A stretch of DNA of 39,488 nt from Qipengyuania sp. (GTDB lineage Bacteria > Pseudomonadota > Alphaproteobacteria > Sphingomonadales > Sphingomonadaceae), in assembly GCA_019745075.1 (NCBI GenBank), contig JAIETR010000054.1:1-39488 (forward strand), read 5' to 3'. A program made the position numbers and the translations under genes. Positions 28,199 to 38,591 of the stretch are shown piece by piece (within the stretch, counting starts at the first letter, position 1; every line of letters begins with the position of its first letter). The notes beneath the pieces are model-generated. The model was not told where the DNA came from and did not search any database. It worked only from the letters and a program-made list of their open reading frames with translations.

Positions 28199-30544
28199 AT
28201 GGCATCGCGCGCAGCCCCCAAGCCCGACTGGAAGGCGACTTTCCGCCGTTCGCTCGCCCGCGCGGGCGAGATCGCGGGCGCGGCGCTGTTCGCGGGGCTG
28301 GCGTTGTTCCTGGCGCTGGCGCTTGCGAGTTATGCGCAGACCGATCCGAGCGGATCGACCGCCGCTTCGGGGGAAAACATCGCCAACTGGATGGGCGCGC
28401 CCGGCGCCTGGGTGAGCGACAAGGCGCTCGGCTGGTTCGGGCTGCCCGCGATCCTGCTGTTGCCGCTGCTCTATGTCGCCGCGCGCCGGTTGTGGCTCGA
28501 GGTCGAGACCGCCGGCGAGGCCGAGACCGGGCGGTGGTGGCGGCCCTTCGGGCTGCTGCTCGTCGCCATCGTGCTGCTCGGCACGGTGCTGGCGCTGCTG
28601 TTCGAGGATGCCCTCGCCAGCCTTCCGGCGGGGCCCGGCGGGCTCGCGGGCCTGCTCGGGGCGCGCGCCATCGAGGCGGTGGCGGGTCGCTTCGGCGCCG
28701 AAGCGCGGGGCTGGGTGGTCGGCGGCCTCGCACTCGCCGCGCTGGCGGGGGGCGTCGCGCTGACGGCCAGGGTCTTCGCCTTCGACTGGCGGCGCTTCCT
28801 GACGCTGCCCGATTTTCTCCGTCGGGTGCGCACCCGCGACGACGATGACGACGTGCCGCTCCCCGGCCGCCGCGCGAGGAAGCGCCTCGCCGCGCCTCCG
28901 CTCTCCGATGACGACGATGACGGGCTCTTCGCCGCGCCCCCGCGCCGCGCCCCGGACATTCCCGATCCCGCCGAAGCGCCGCGCCGCGCCTCGGCGACGC
29001 AAAAGCCCAGGCAGCGCGACATGTTCGCGCAATACGAGCTGCCCAGCATCGAGCTGCTTGCCCCGCCGCCCGCGGAGAAGACGGTCAAGCTCGACAAGCT
29101 GGCGCTGGAGCGCAACGCCCGCCTGCTCGAAACCGTGCTCGACGATTTCAACGTCAAGGGCGAGATCGCCGCCGTCCGCGCCGGGCCGGTGGTCACCATG
29201 TACGAGCTCGAGCCTGCGCCGGGGATCAAGGCCAGCCGCATCATCGGCCTCGCCGAAGACATCGCCCGCAACATGAGCGCGATCTCGGCCCGCGTCAGCC
29301 CCATCCCGGGCAAGACCGTGATGGGCATCGAGCTTCCGAATGCGGACCGCCAGACCGTCAGCTACCGCGAGCTGATCGAGAGCGCGGCCTTCGCCGACAG
29401 CAAGGGCGCGCTGCCGATCATCCTGGGCAAGGACATCGCCGGCGAGCCGATCATCGCCGACCTCGCCGCCATGCCGCACCTGCTGGTCGCGGGCACCACC
29501 GGCTCGGGCAAGTCGGTGGGGCTCAACACCATCCTGCTGAGCTTGCTCTACCGCTTCACGCCCACCGAATGCCGCCTGATCCTGATCGACCCGAAGGTGC
29601 TCGAGCTCAAGACCTACGACGACATTCCGCACCTCCTCTCGCCCGTGGTGACCGAACCGGCGAAATCGATCCGCGCGCTCAAATGGGCGGTCGAGGAGAT
29701 GGAGAAGCGCTACCGGATGATGAGCAGCGTCAATTCGCGCAACATCGCCGGCTTCAACGAGAAGATTCGCGCCGCGATCGCCAAGGGCGCGCCGCTCGGC
29801 CGCCGGGTTCCGGTCGGCTTCGATCCCGACACCGGCGAGGAGCTCTACGAGGAGGAGCAGCTCGATTACGAGGTGCTGCCGCAGATCGTGCTGATCGTCG
29901 ACGAGCTCGCCGACCTGATGGTCACCGTCGGCAAGGAGATCGAGGTGCTGATCCAGCGGCTCAGCCAGAAGAGCCGCGCCGCCGGCATCCACCTCATCAT
30001 GGCGACGCAGCGGCCCAGCGTCGACGTCATCACCGGCGTCATCAAGGCCAACCTGCCCACCCGCATCAGCTTCAAGGTCACCAGCCGCATCGACAGCCGC
30101 ACCATCCTCGGCGAGCAGGGCGCCGAGCAGCTCTTGGGCAAGGGCGACATGCTCTACAAGCCCAACACCGGCGCGATGATCCGCGTCCACGGGCCGTTCG
30201 TGGGCGACGAGGAGGTCGAGCGCGTCGCCGACCACTGGCGCGCGCAGGGTTCGCCGGACTATGTGGACGCCGTGACCGAAGAGCCGGAGGACGGCGGCGG
30301 CTTCGGCTTCGACGACGACGTCACCGCCTCGGACAATCCCGAAGAGCGCAAATACCGCCAAGCCTGCCAGATCGTGTTCGAATATCAGAAGGCGTCGGGC
30401 TCATGGCTCCAGCGCCAGATGGGCGTCGGCTACAACACCGCCGCCAAATGGATCGAGCGCATGGAGGAGGATGGGTTCGTGGGCCCCGCGAACCACGTGG
30501 GGCGGCGGGAGATCTACCGCGACAAGGATGGGAATCCGCTGTGA
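28199..30544 (+). CDS. ftsK: DNA translocase FtsK/SpoIIIE family
   Basis: This 781-residue septal DNA pump moves chromosome termini during division. The N-terminal part has about four membrane spans (residues 20-190), followed by an acidic/proline linker (about 215-280). The RecA-like motor has Walker A GTTGSGKS (432-439) and Walker B LILIDPK (460-466). The C-terminal gamma winged helix includes YRQACQIVFEYQKASGSWLQ and RMEEDGFVGPA, which would read KOPS-like guide sequences. The ATG at 28199 is chosen because similarity begins at MASRAAPKPDWK. The linker is short, as in other alphaproteobacteria. An R-M system begins 18 bases after the stop. Confidence 0.95.
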   Translation: MASRAAPKPDWKATFRRSLARAGEIAGAALFAGLALFLALALASYAQTDPSGSTAASGENIANWMGAPGAWVSDKALGWFGLPAILLLPLLYVAARRLWLEVETAGEAETGRWWRPFGLLLVAIVLLGTVLALLFEDALASLPAGPGGLAGLLGARAIEAVAGRFGAEARGWVVGGLALAALAGGVALTARVFAFDWRRFLTLPDFLRRVRTRDDDDDVPLPGRRARKRLAAPPLSDDDDDGLFAAPPRRAPDIPDPAEAPRRASATQKPRQRDMFAQYELPSIELLAPPPAEKTVKLDKLALERNARLLETVLDDFNVKGEIAAVRAGPVVTMYELEPAPGIKASRIIGLAEDIARNMSAISARVSPIPGKTVMGIELPNADRQTVSYRELIESAAFADSKGALPIILGKDIAGEPIIADLAAMPHLLVAGTTGSGKSVGLNTILLSLLYRFTPTECRLILIDPKVLELKTYDDIPHLLSPVVTEPAKSIRALKWAVEEMEKRYRMMSSVNSRNIAGFNEKIRAAIAKGAPLGRRVPVGFDPDTGEELYEEEQLDYEVLPQIVLIVDELADLMVTVGKEIEVLIQRLSQKSRAAGIHLIMATQRPSVDVITGVIKANLPTRISFKVTSRIDSRTILGEQGAEQLLGKGDMLYKPNTGAMIRVHGPFVGDEEVERVADHWRAQGSPDYVDAVTEEPEDGGGFGFDDDVTASDNPEERKYRQACQIVFEYQKASGSWLQRQMGVGYNTAAKWIERMEEDGFVGPANHVGRREIYRDKDGNPL

Positions 30545-30562
30545 TCTGTTAGGCGCAGTTCA

Positions 30563-31123
30563 TCACTCGTCAGCTTTGAACGGATCGTCGAGGTCAGTGG
30601 TAGGTGGAACGACCGAGCGCGCGCGGAGACCAATCTGGGGCCTGATGCCGTGGATCAGTTCACCATTGTCTGCCACGAACGACAAGGGAATCTTCGGATT
30701 GTTGATGTCGCGTCCGCCACTGCCGTGCCATTGCGCTTCCCATCGTGCGAAGAGGGGCTCGAGTTGCTCCGGCTCCATACGATAAATCGTCGAAAGCTCG
30801 ATGCCCCGGTAAATGGCGAATATCCATCCGACCGAACGATAGTCGGCGAGGATTCCGGGGTTGAGATGATGGTTTGTCGAGAAGCTCGACGTTCGCTCGA
30901 TGTTGACTGATTTGAGCTCGTATTCCCGCCCCGACGCGTCTTGGGCATCTGCGCCTTGCCTGCCCGGCACGACTGTGAGGCCCAGCGTGAGGATTAGCTG
31001 TAGAAGCTTCCCGCCATTGTCCTGGAAGATGTCGGAAATTCCGTGAGCCTTGGCGAGCGCTTCATATTCCCGGATGGCGGGAAACAGCGCGTCCATCTTC
31101 GCCTTATGCGGATGCGGCTTCAT
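30563..31123 (-). CDS. PvuII-like type II restriction endonuclease
   Basis: This 186-residue protein follows R.PvuII through most of its length, as I recall that sequence: HGISDIFQDNGGKLLQ, GLTVVPGRQGADAQD, EYELKSVNI, STNHHLNP, WIFAIYRGIE and RDINNPKIP. The catalytic triad of PvuII (Asp58, Glu68, Lys70) corresponds to Asp59, Glu69 and Lys71, all present. The DNA-contacting HH and NN residues are also kept. It is expected to cut CAGCTG. It has about 30 extra C-terminal residues compared with PvuII. Its ATG overlaps the controller-gene stop (ATGA). It is AT-richer than the flanking genes and follows ftsK by 18 bases in the convergent orientation. Confidence 0.93.
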   Translation of the reverse strand: MKPHPHKAKMDALFPAIREYEALAKAHGISDIFQDNGGKLLQLILTLGLTVVPGRQGADAQDASGREYELKSVNIERTSSFSTNHHLNPGILADYRSVGWIFAIYRGIELSTIYRMEPEQLEPLFARWEAQWHGSGGRDINNPKIPLSFVADNGELIHGIRPQIGLRARSVVPPTTDLDDPFKADE

Positions 31124-31356
31124 GATGCCGATTCCAGCAGTTTGGCTGCCGAGACGTCCAACGCAGCGGCAAGCTTGGCGATATTATCCAGCGAAATGTT
31201 GCGCTCGCATCTTTCGACCGAGCCAACGAACGTGCGATGGAGTCCGGCACGATCCGCCAATGCCTCTTGGCTGAGGCCCTTTGCGGCTCGCAATTGGCGA
31301 AGATTTCGCGCCAGGTTCGCTCTTAGGCCGGTCTCATTCCGCACGACCCAGTTCAA
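31120..31356 (-). CDS. Controller (C) protein of the PvuII-like system, XRE-type HTH
   Basis: This small single-domain helix-turn-helix protein of up to 78 residues has NLRQLRAAKGLSQEALADRAG followed by RTFVGSVERCERNISLDNIAKLA, the typical XRE/C-protein pattern. In PvuII-type systems it delays and then boosts endonuclease expression. No ATG is available: TTG 31356 (AAGGCGG directly before it) or GTG 31344 are the candidates. The predicted promoter would start only about five bases before the TTG, so translation may be leaderless. Its stop overlaps the endonuclease start, so the two are co-translated. Confidence 0.88.
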   Translation of the reverse strand: MNWVVRNETGLRANLARNLRQLRAAKGLSQEALADRAGLHRTFVGSVERCERNISLDNIAKLAAALDVSAAKLLESAS

Positions 31357-31361
31357 CCGCC

Positions 31362-31396
31362 TTGATGAAAATATGTCGACAGCGTATAAGTAGCAA
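31362..31396. promoter_or_regulatory. Two interdigitated divergent promoters of the R-M system
   Basis: On the plus strand, TTGATG (31362-31367) and TATAAG (31385-31390) are 17 bases apart and point to the methyltransferase, whose ATG (31400) is at or next to the expected transcript start. On the minus strand, TTGCTA (31396-31391) and TATTTT (31373-31368) are also 17 bases apart and point to the controller gene. Both spacers contain the palindrome TGTCGACA (31374-31381), a candidate controller or repressor site. Only one polymerase could occupy the region at a time. Confidence 0.65.
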
Positions 31397-31399
31397 ACG

Positions 31400-32398
31400 A
31401 TGGTAGATTCCCCGCCACTCCCCTTTCGCCTCGCCTACTCTACGGGCTTAGGCGAATCCTGGATCGGGAATGCCCTTACCTTGCTCGATCGAGTCGAAGA
31501 TGGCTCTGTCGACCTCGTCGTCACTTCCCCGCCCTTCGCGCTTCAGCGGCAAAAGGAATACGGCAACCAGGACCAGGATTCCTACATCGCTTGGCTCACG
31601 GCGTTCGCCGCTAAGGTGTTCGACAAATTGACCGATACGGGCAGCTTCGTGCTCGATCTCGGCGGCGCTTACAAGAAGGGCGAGCCGTCAAGGAGTCTGT
31701 ATAATTTTCGTATCCCCATCGCATTCTGCGACGAATTGGGCTTCCATCTCGCTCAAGAGTTTTTCTGGCATAATCCGTCGAAGCTGCCGAGCCCTATCGA
31801 GTGGGTCAACAAACGCAAGATTCGAGCAAAAGACTCGGTCAACACGATCTGGTGGTTCAGTAAGACAGCTTGGCCGAAGGCCGATATTTCCAAGGTGTTG
31901 GTGCCGTATAGCGACCGGATGAGAAAGCTCCTGCGTGACCCGGAGAAGTACTATGCGCCCAGGAAGCGACCGAGTGGTCACGACATCGGCAGGTCGTTTT
32001 CGAAGGACAACGGAGGTGCTATCCCGTCGAACCTGATCACGGTATCGAATTCCGAGAGCAATTCCTGGTACCTGCGCGGATGCAAGGCGCTGGCGATAAA
32101 GCCTCACCCCGCCCGTTTTCCCGTGAAGATCCCGCAGTTTTTCATTGAGTTTCTCACCGACCCCAATGATCTGGTCATCGATATATTTGCTGGATCGAAC
32201 ACCACTGGCGAAGCAGCCGAGACGTTGGGTAGACGCTGGCGCGCCTTTGATTTGGATGAGCAGTATGCCGCGGCGTCCGCCTTCCGCTTCTTCTCGGATG
32301 AGGCGTCGGACGAACTCCTTCGCATTACCTATCGCATGATCCTGAGCGGGCAGGCAGGCGTGTTCCAGTCACAGGCTCTGGCGGAAGCCGCCGAATAG
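31400..32398 (+). CDS. PvuII-like N4-cytosine DNA methyltransferase
   Basis: This 332-residue beta-class methyltransferase has the catalytic motif IV TSPPF (42-46) near the N-terminus and the SAM-binding DIFAGSNTTG near the C-terminus. Long stretches agree with M.PvuII as I recall it: ALQRQKEYGN, NPSKLPSPIEWVNKRKIR, DSVNTIWWFSKT, SGHDIG.SFSKDNGG and HPARFP. It would methylate the inner cytosine of CAGCTG and protect the host against the divergent endonuclease. TSPPF rather than DPPY agrees with N4-cytosine specificity. No Shine-Dalgarno is visible and the -10 box ends nine bases before the ATG, suggesting leaderless translation. Confidence 0.93.
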   Translation: MVDSPPLPFRLAYSTGLGESWIGNALTLLDRVEDGSVDLVVTSPPFALQRQKEYGNQDQDSYIAWLTAFAAKVFDKLTDTGSFVLDLGGAYKKGEPSRSLYNFRIPIAFCDELGFHLAQEFFWHNPSKLPSPIEWVNKRKIRAKDSVNTIWWFSKTAWPKADISKVLVPYSDRMRKLLRDPEKYYAPRKRPSGHDIGRSFSKDNGGAIPSNLITVSNSESNSWYLRGCKALAIKPHPARFPVKIPQFFIEFLTDPNDLVIDIFAGSNTTGEAAETLGRRWRAFDLDEQYAAASAFRFFSDEASDELLRITYRMILSGQAGVFQSQALAEAAE

Positions 32399-32478
32399 GG
32401 TGCTTTCGAGGGTGCCTCCCGCTTGCCGCGTGCTAACCGCGCGCGAGAGAGAAGGAGAGGTTCCCCGCGCGTCGGCTG

Positions 32479-32943
32479 TCAAGGAATTCGAGGACCAGCT
32501 GCTCGGTTTCCGACCGGACTGGCGTGGCCGTGGTGGCGCAGGAAGTCGTGGTCGATCTTGTCGATCAGCTTCTGGCCTTCCTGTTCACCTGCCTGGCGGC
32601 GCAGAATCTCGTCGATCTTGGCCTCCAGCCGGTCGTCGTTCTCCTTCGACGATGGCGAGCCGAGATAGAGGAAATAGGCGAGCCCCACGACCTGCCACAG
32701 CAGCTGAAGGAACTCGGACTGCCAGTTGTCGAAGGTCTTGCTCAGGATCTGGTTGGCGAAAGGGACGAACTCGGGCGTCTGACCCTGATTGCGCGCTTGC
32801 TCGGAGAAGTCCAGCCAGCCGAAATACCATTGCAGCGCCGCTGAAACGAGAAAGAACGCCAGCGTAATCCAAGCGTAGCTGTATTTGCCGAGGACGCCCA
32901 GCTTGCTGGCGCTGCGCTCGACCTTGTCTGCCTTGTCGGTCAT
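32479..32943 (-). CDS. Small membrane protein, DUF6766-like
   Basis: This 154-residue protein has two membrane spans: YAWITLAFFLVSAALQWYF (about 23-41) and FLQLLWQVVGLAYFLYLG (78-95). Between them is a polar segment containing DNWQSEFLQ, the hallmark I associate with the DUF6766 family, followed by GSPSSKEND. The tail from residue 100 is charged and probably helical. Function is unknown. It lies between the R-M system and alanine dehydrogenase. The ATG at 32943 is chosen because the frame upstream of it has no hydrophobic or conserved sequence. Confidence 0.72.
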   Translation of the reverse strand: MTDKADKVERSASKLGVLGKYSYAWITLAFFLVSAALQWYFGWLDFSEQARNQGQTPEFVPFANQILSKTFDNWQSEFLQLLWQVVGLAYFLYLGSPSSKENDDRLEAKIDEILRRQAGEQEGQKLIDKIDHDFLRHHGHASPVGNRAAGPRIP

Positions 32944-33100
32944 GGGTGTCTCCTCACCACATTGTCGCGGTTCAACGTGATCGCGGCAATTTCGTGCCGG
33001 TCTTGCTGTTTGCAGGGCGCAATAGGCGCGCGCGCGGCCCCGCCGCTGCTTGAATGCTGCTGGTTGCAGTTGTAACGGCGCGCGCGAGGAGAACACCCAA

Positions 33101-34222
<1,122 letters not shown>

Positions 34223-34276
34223 TCGCCTTTATCATGCGTTAACCATCGGCCGTTAATCCCTCCGATAGGAGGAGTT

Positions 34277-35979
<1,703 letters not shown>

Positions 35980-35983
<4 letters not shown>

Positions 35984-36375
35984 CCCGAGGCGACGAAGGG
36001 CGCGGCCACGTCGGGCCGGATGCGCACCAGCCGCCCGCTGGCCCTGTCGAGCATCGCCCAGGTGGAGCGCACTTCCACCAGCAGCCTGCCGCTTTCGCTG
36101 TCGAAGAAATCGACGCAGCGATCGAAGCGCGCGCCCTTGGGCACGCCGGGAATGTGGGTTTCGCCCCGGACCACCGCGCCCTCGCCCGCATTGCCGCGAT
36201 AATCGATCTCGTGCCGGGTCACGACCCAGACGAAGGCGTCGACATGCGCCGGATTGGCCACCGCGCGCCAGTGCGCGGTCGCGATCTCCTGGACCCAGCG
36301 GACCCACACCGTGTTGTTGACATGGCCGAGCTCGTCGATGTCGCCGGGCCGCGCGGTGAAGGTCATTGAGAACAT
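35980..36375 (-). CDS. Hot-dog-fold acyl-CoA thioesterase (4HBT family)
   Basis: This 131-residue protein carries the 4-hydroxybenzoyl-CoA thioesterase type motif DIDELGHVNNTVWVRWVQE, with the catalytic Asp before GHVNN, and a later WVVTRHEIDYRGNAGEG and GRLLVEVRSTWAMLD. The fold is a cytoplasmic oligomer that hydrolyses acyl-CoAs; the substrate cannot be judged. It lies 51 bases downstream of the peptidase gene on the same strand, so co-transcription is possible. Its stop overlaps that of the diguanylate cyclase on the other strand (CTAG). Confidence 0.87.
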
Positions 36376-36426
36376 GCTTTCTCCCGTTCGTGTCGAGCGA
36401 AGTCGAGATACCCCGCGAAAGCGTGG

Positions 36427-38553
36427 TTAGGCCGCCACTCCCAGCTGCCACAGGATGAAGGCGTATTCCTCCGCCACTTCGCGCAAGCTCTCGAAGCGGC
36501 CCGACTTGCCGCCGTGCCCCGCGCCCATGTTGGTCTTGAGCAGCAGCTCGGCGTCGTTGGTGCGCTTCTCGCGCAGCTTCGCGACCCATTTGGCCGGCTC
36601 CCAATAGGTCACGCGCGGATCGTTGAGCCCGGCGGTGACCAGCAGCGGCGGATAGGCCTGCGCCCGGACCTGGTCGTAGGGGCTGTAGCCGCGGATCAGC
36701 GCGAAGGCCGCCTCGTCCTCGATCGGATTGCCCCATTCGGGCCATTCGCCCGGGGTCAAGGGCAGACTGGCGTCGAGCATGGTGTTGAGCACATCGACGA
36801 AGGGCACATGCGCGACCACCGCGCCCCACAGCTCGGGGTCGGAATTGATCGCCGCCCCCATGAGCTCGCCCCCCGCCGACCCGCCCGCGATGCCGATCCG
36901 GCCGGCGCCGGTGTAGCCGCGCGCGATCAGGCCCCTGGCGACATCGACGAAATCGGTGAAGGCATTGGCGCGACGTTCGAGCTTGCCGGCCTTGTACCAG
37001 GCGCGGCCGAGGTCGTCGCCGCCGCGGATATGGGCGATGGCATAGGCGAAGCCGCGATCGACCAGGCTCAGCCGCGCGGTCGAGAAGCCCGGCGGGATGG
37101 CGATGCCATAGGCGCCGTAGCCGTAGAGATAGAGCGGGCCACCGGACTCCGGCGCCCGGTCCGCGCGGTAGAGCACCGAGACGGGGATCGCGGTTCCGTC
37201 GCGCGCGGCGATCGTCAGACGCTCGGTGCGATAGAGCCCGGCATCGTAGCCCGAGGGAATCTCCTGCACCTTGCGCACCTCGAGCTGGCGCTCGGCGATG
37301 CGATAGTCGTAAACCGTCGCGGGGCTGACCATCGATTCATAGGACAGCCGCAGCCGGTCGGTCGCGAATTCGGGATTGTTGCCGAGCCCGGCGCTGTAGC
37401 TCGCCTCGGGGAAGGCGATGGGTTCGATCCGCTCGCCATCGCCGTAATAGCGGACCTCGATGGTATCGAGCCCCTCCCGCCGGCCCTCGACCACGTAGAA
37501 ATCGCGGAACAGCGAGAAGCCGGTGAGATAGAAGGTGTCCGAGCCCTCGATCAGCGTGGTCCACTCCGCCGGGCGGGCGAGCGGCGCGGTGGCGAGGCGA
37601 AAGTTCTCGTGGGTGTCGTTGGCATGGACGAACAGCGTTTCGCCGACGACATCGACGTCGTATTCGACGCCCTTCTCGCGCGCGCGGACGAGGATCGGCT
37701 CGGCCAGCGGGTCGGCGGCGGGGATCAGGCGCACCTCGCTGGTCTCGTGGTCGCCCGCCTGGACGATTATCCAGTTCTCCTCGGCGCTGAGCTCCACGCC
37801 GCAGGAAAAGGCTTCGTCGGGATCGTGGTAGATGACTACATCCGCGGCCGGATCGCTGCCCAGGCGGTGCAGCTTGATGGTGCGGTGACGCCAATTCTCG
37901 TCGGTGAGGCTGTAGAGCACCGCGTCCTCGGCCGTGGTCCACACGATGTTGCCGATCGTGCCCTCGACCTCGCTCTCGCCCCATTTGCCGGCCGCGCCGG
38001 GCACGGCGTCATCCAGCGCGCCGCCACCTCCCAGCGGGCGAAAGCGGATGGTGTAGCGCTCGGATCCGTCGGTGTCGGACGACCAGGCGAGGAAGCGCCC
38101 GCTCGGGCTGACCGCGACCGCGCCGACGCGGAAATAGGCCTTGCCCCCGGCCAGCGCGACCTCGTCGAGGATCAGCTCGTCGGCGCCGTCATCGTCCCGT
38201 GCGGCGACCGGCTTGCGCCACCAGCGCTTGTACTGCGCGCCTTCCTCGAAATCGATCCAGTAGAGCCAGTCGCCGTCCTTGACCGGAACCGAGCGGTCGG
38301 CCTCCTTGATGCGGCCCTTCATCTCCTGGAAGAGCGTTTCGATCAGCGGCTGGTGCGGCGCCATCCGCGCCTCGAACCAGGCGTTCTCGGCCTCGAGATG
38401 GGCGAGCACCTCGGGATCATCGACCTTGGGATAGCCGGGATCGCGCAGCCAGGCATAGTCGTCCTCGAGCGCGATGCCGTGATGCGTGGAGCGGTGGGGC
38501 CTGCGCGTCGCGACGGGCGGGGTGCCAGGTGTCTGGGCGGTGGAATCCTGCAT
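36427..38553 (-). CDS. ptrB: Oligopeptidase B-like S9 family serine peptidase
   Basis: This prolyl-oligopeptidase family protein of 708 residues has an N-terminal propeller (about 70-410) and a C-terminal alpha/beta hydrolase. The nucleophile is Ser559 in GIAGGSAGGELMGA. The triad Asp lies in VTAGLNDPRVTYWEP (about 645) and His in NMGAGHGGKSGR (about 680). Segments LEDDYAWLRDP, YGYGAYG, FAYAIAHIRGGDDLGRAWY and FTDFVDVARGLIARGYT are typical of oligopeptidase B, which cleaves small peptides after basic residues. No signal peptide, so cytoplasmic. It starts 38 bases from the divergent aminopeptidase P gene, pairing two peptide-degrading enzymes. Confidence 0.92.
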   Translation of the reverse strand: MQDSTAQTPGTPPVATRRPHRSTHHGIALEDDYAWLRDPGYPKVDDPEVLAHLEAENAWFEARMAPHQPLIETLFQEMKGRIKEADRSVPVKDGDWLYWIDFEEGAQYKRWWRKPVAARDDDGADELILDEVALAGGKAYFRVGAVAVSPSGRFLAWSSDTDGSERYTIRFRPLGGGGALDDAVPGAAGKWGESEVEGTIGNIVWTTAEDAVLYSLTDENWRHRTIKLHRLGSDPAADVVIYHDPDEAFSCGVELSAEENWIIVQAGDHETSEVRLIPAADPLAEPILVRAREKGVEYDVDVVGETLFVHANDTHENFRLATAPLARPAEWTTLIEGSDTFYLTGFSLFRDFYVVEGRREGLDTIEVRYYGDGERIEPIAFPEASYSAGLGNNPEFATDRLRLSYESMVSPATVYDYRIAERQLEVRKVQEIPSGYDAGLYRTERLTIAARDGTAIPVSVLYRADRAPESGGPLYLYGYGAYGIAIPPGFSTARLSLVDRGFAYAIAHIRGGDDLGRAWYKAGKLERRANAFTDFVDVARGLIARGYTGAGRIGIAGGSAGGELMGAAINSDPELWGAVVAHVPFVDVLNTMLDASLPLTPGEWPEWGNPIEDEAAFALIRGYSPYDQVRAQAYPPLLVTAGLNDPRVTYWEPAKWVAKLREKRTNDAELLLKTNMGAGHGGKSGRFESLREVAEEYAFILWQLGVAA

Positions 38554-38591
38554 CGGCCCGCCCTATGGAGGAAGCGAAAGGACCTCAAGCC

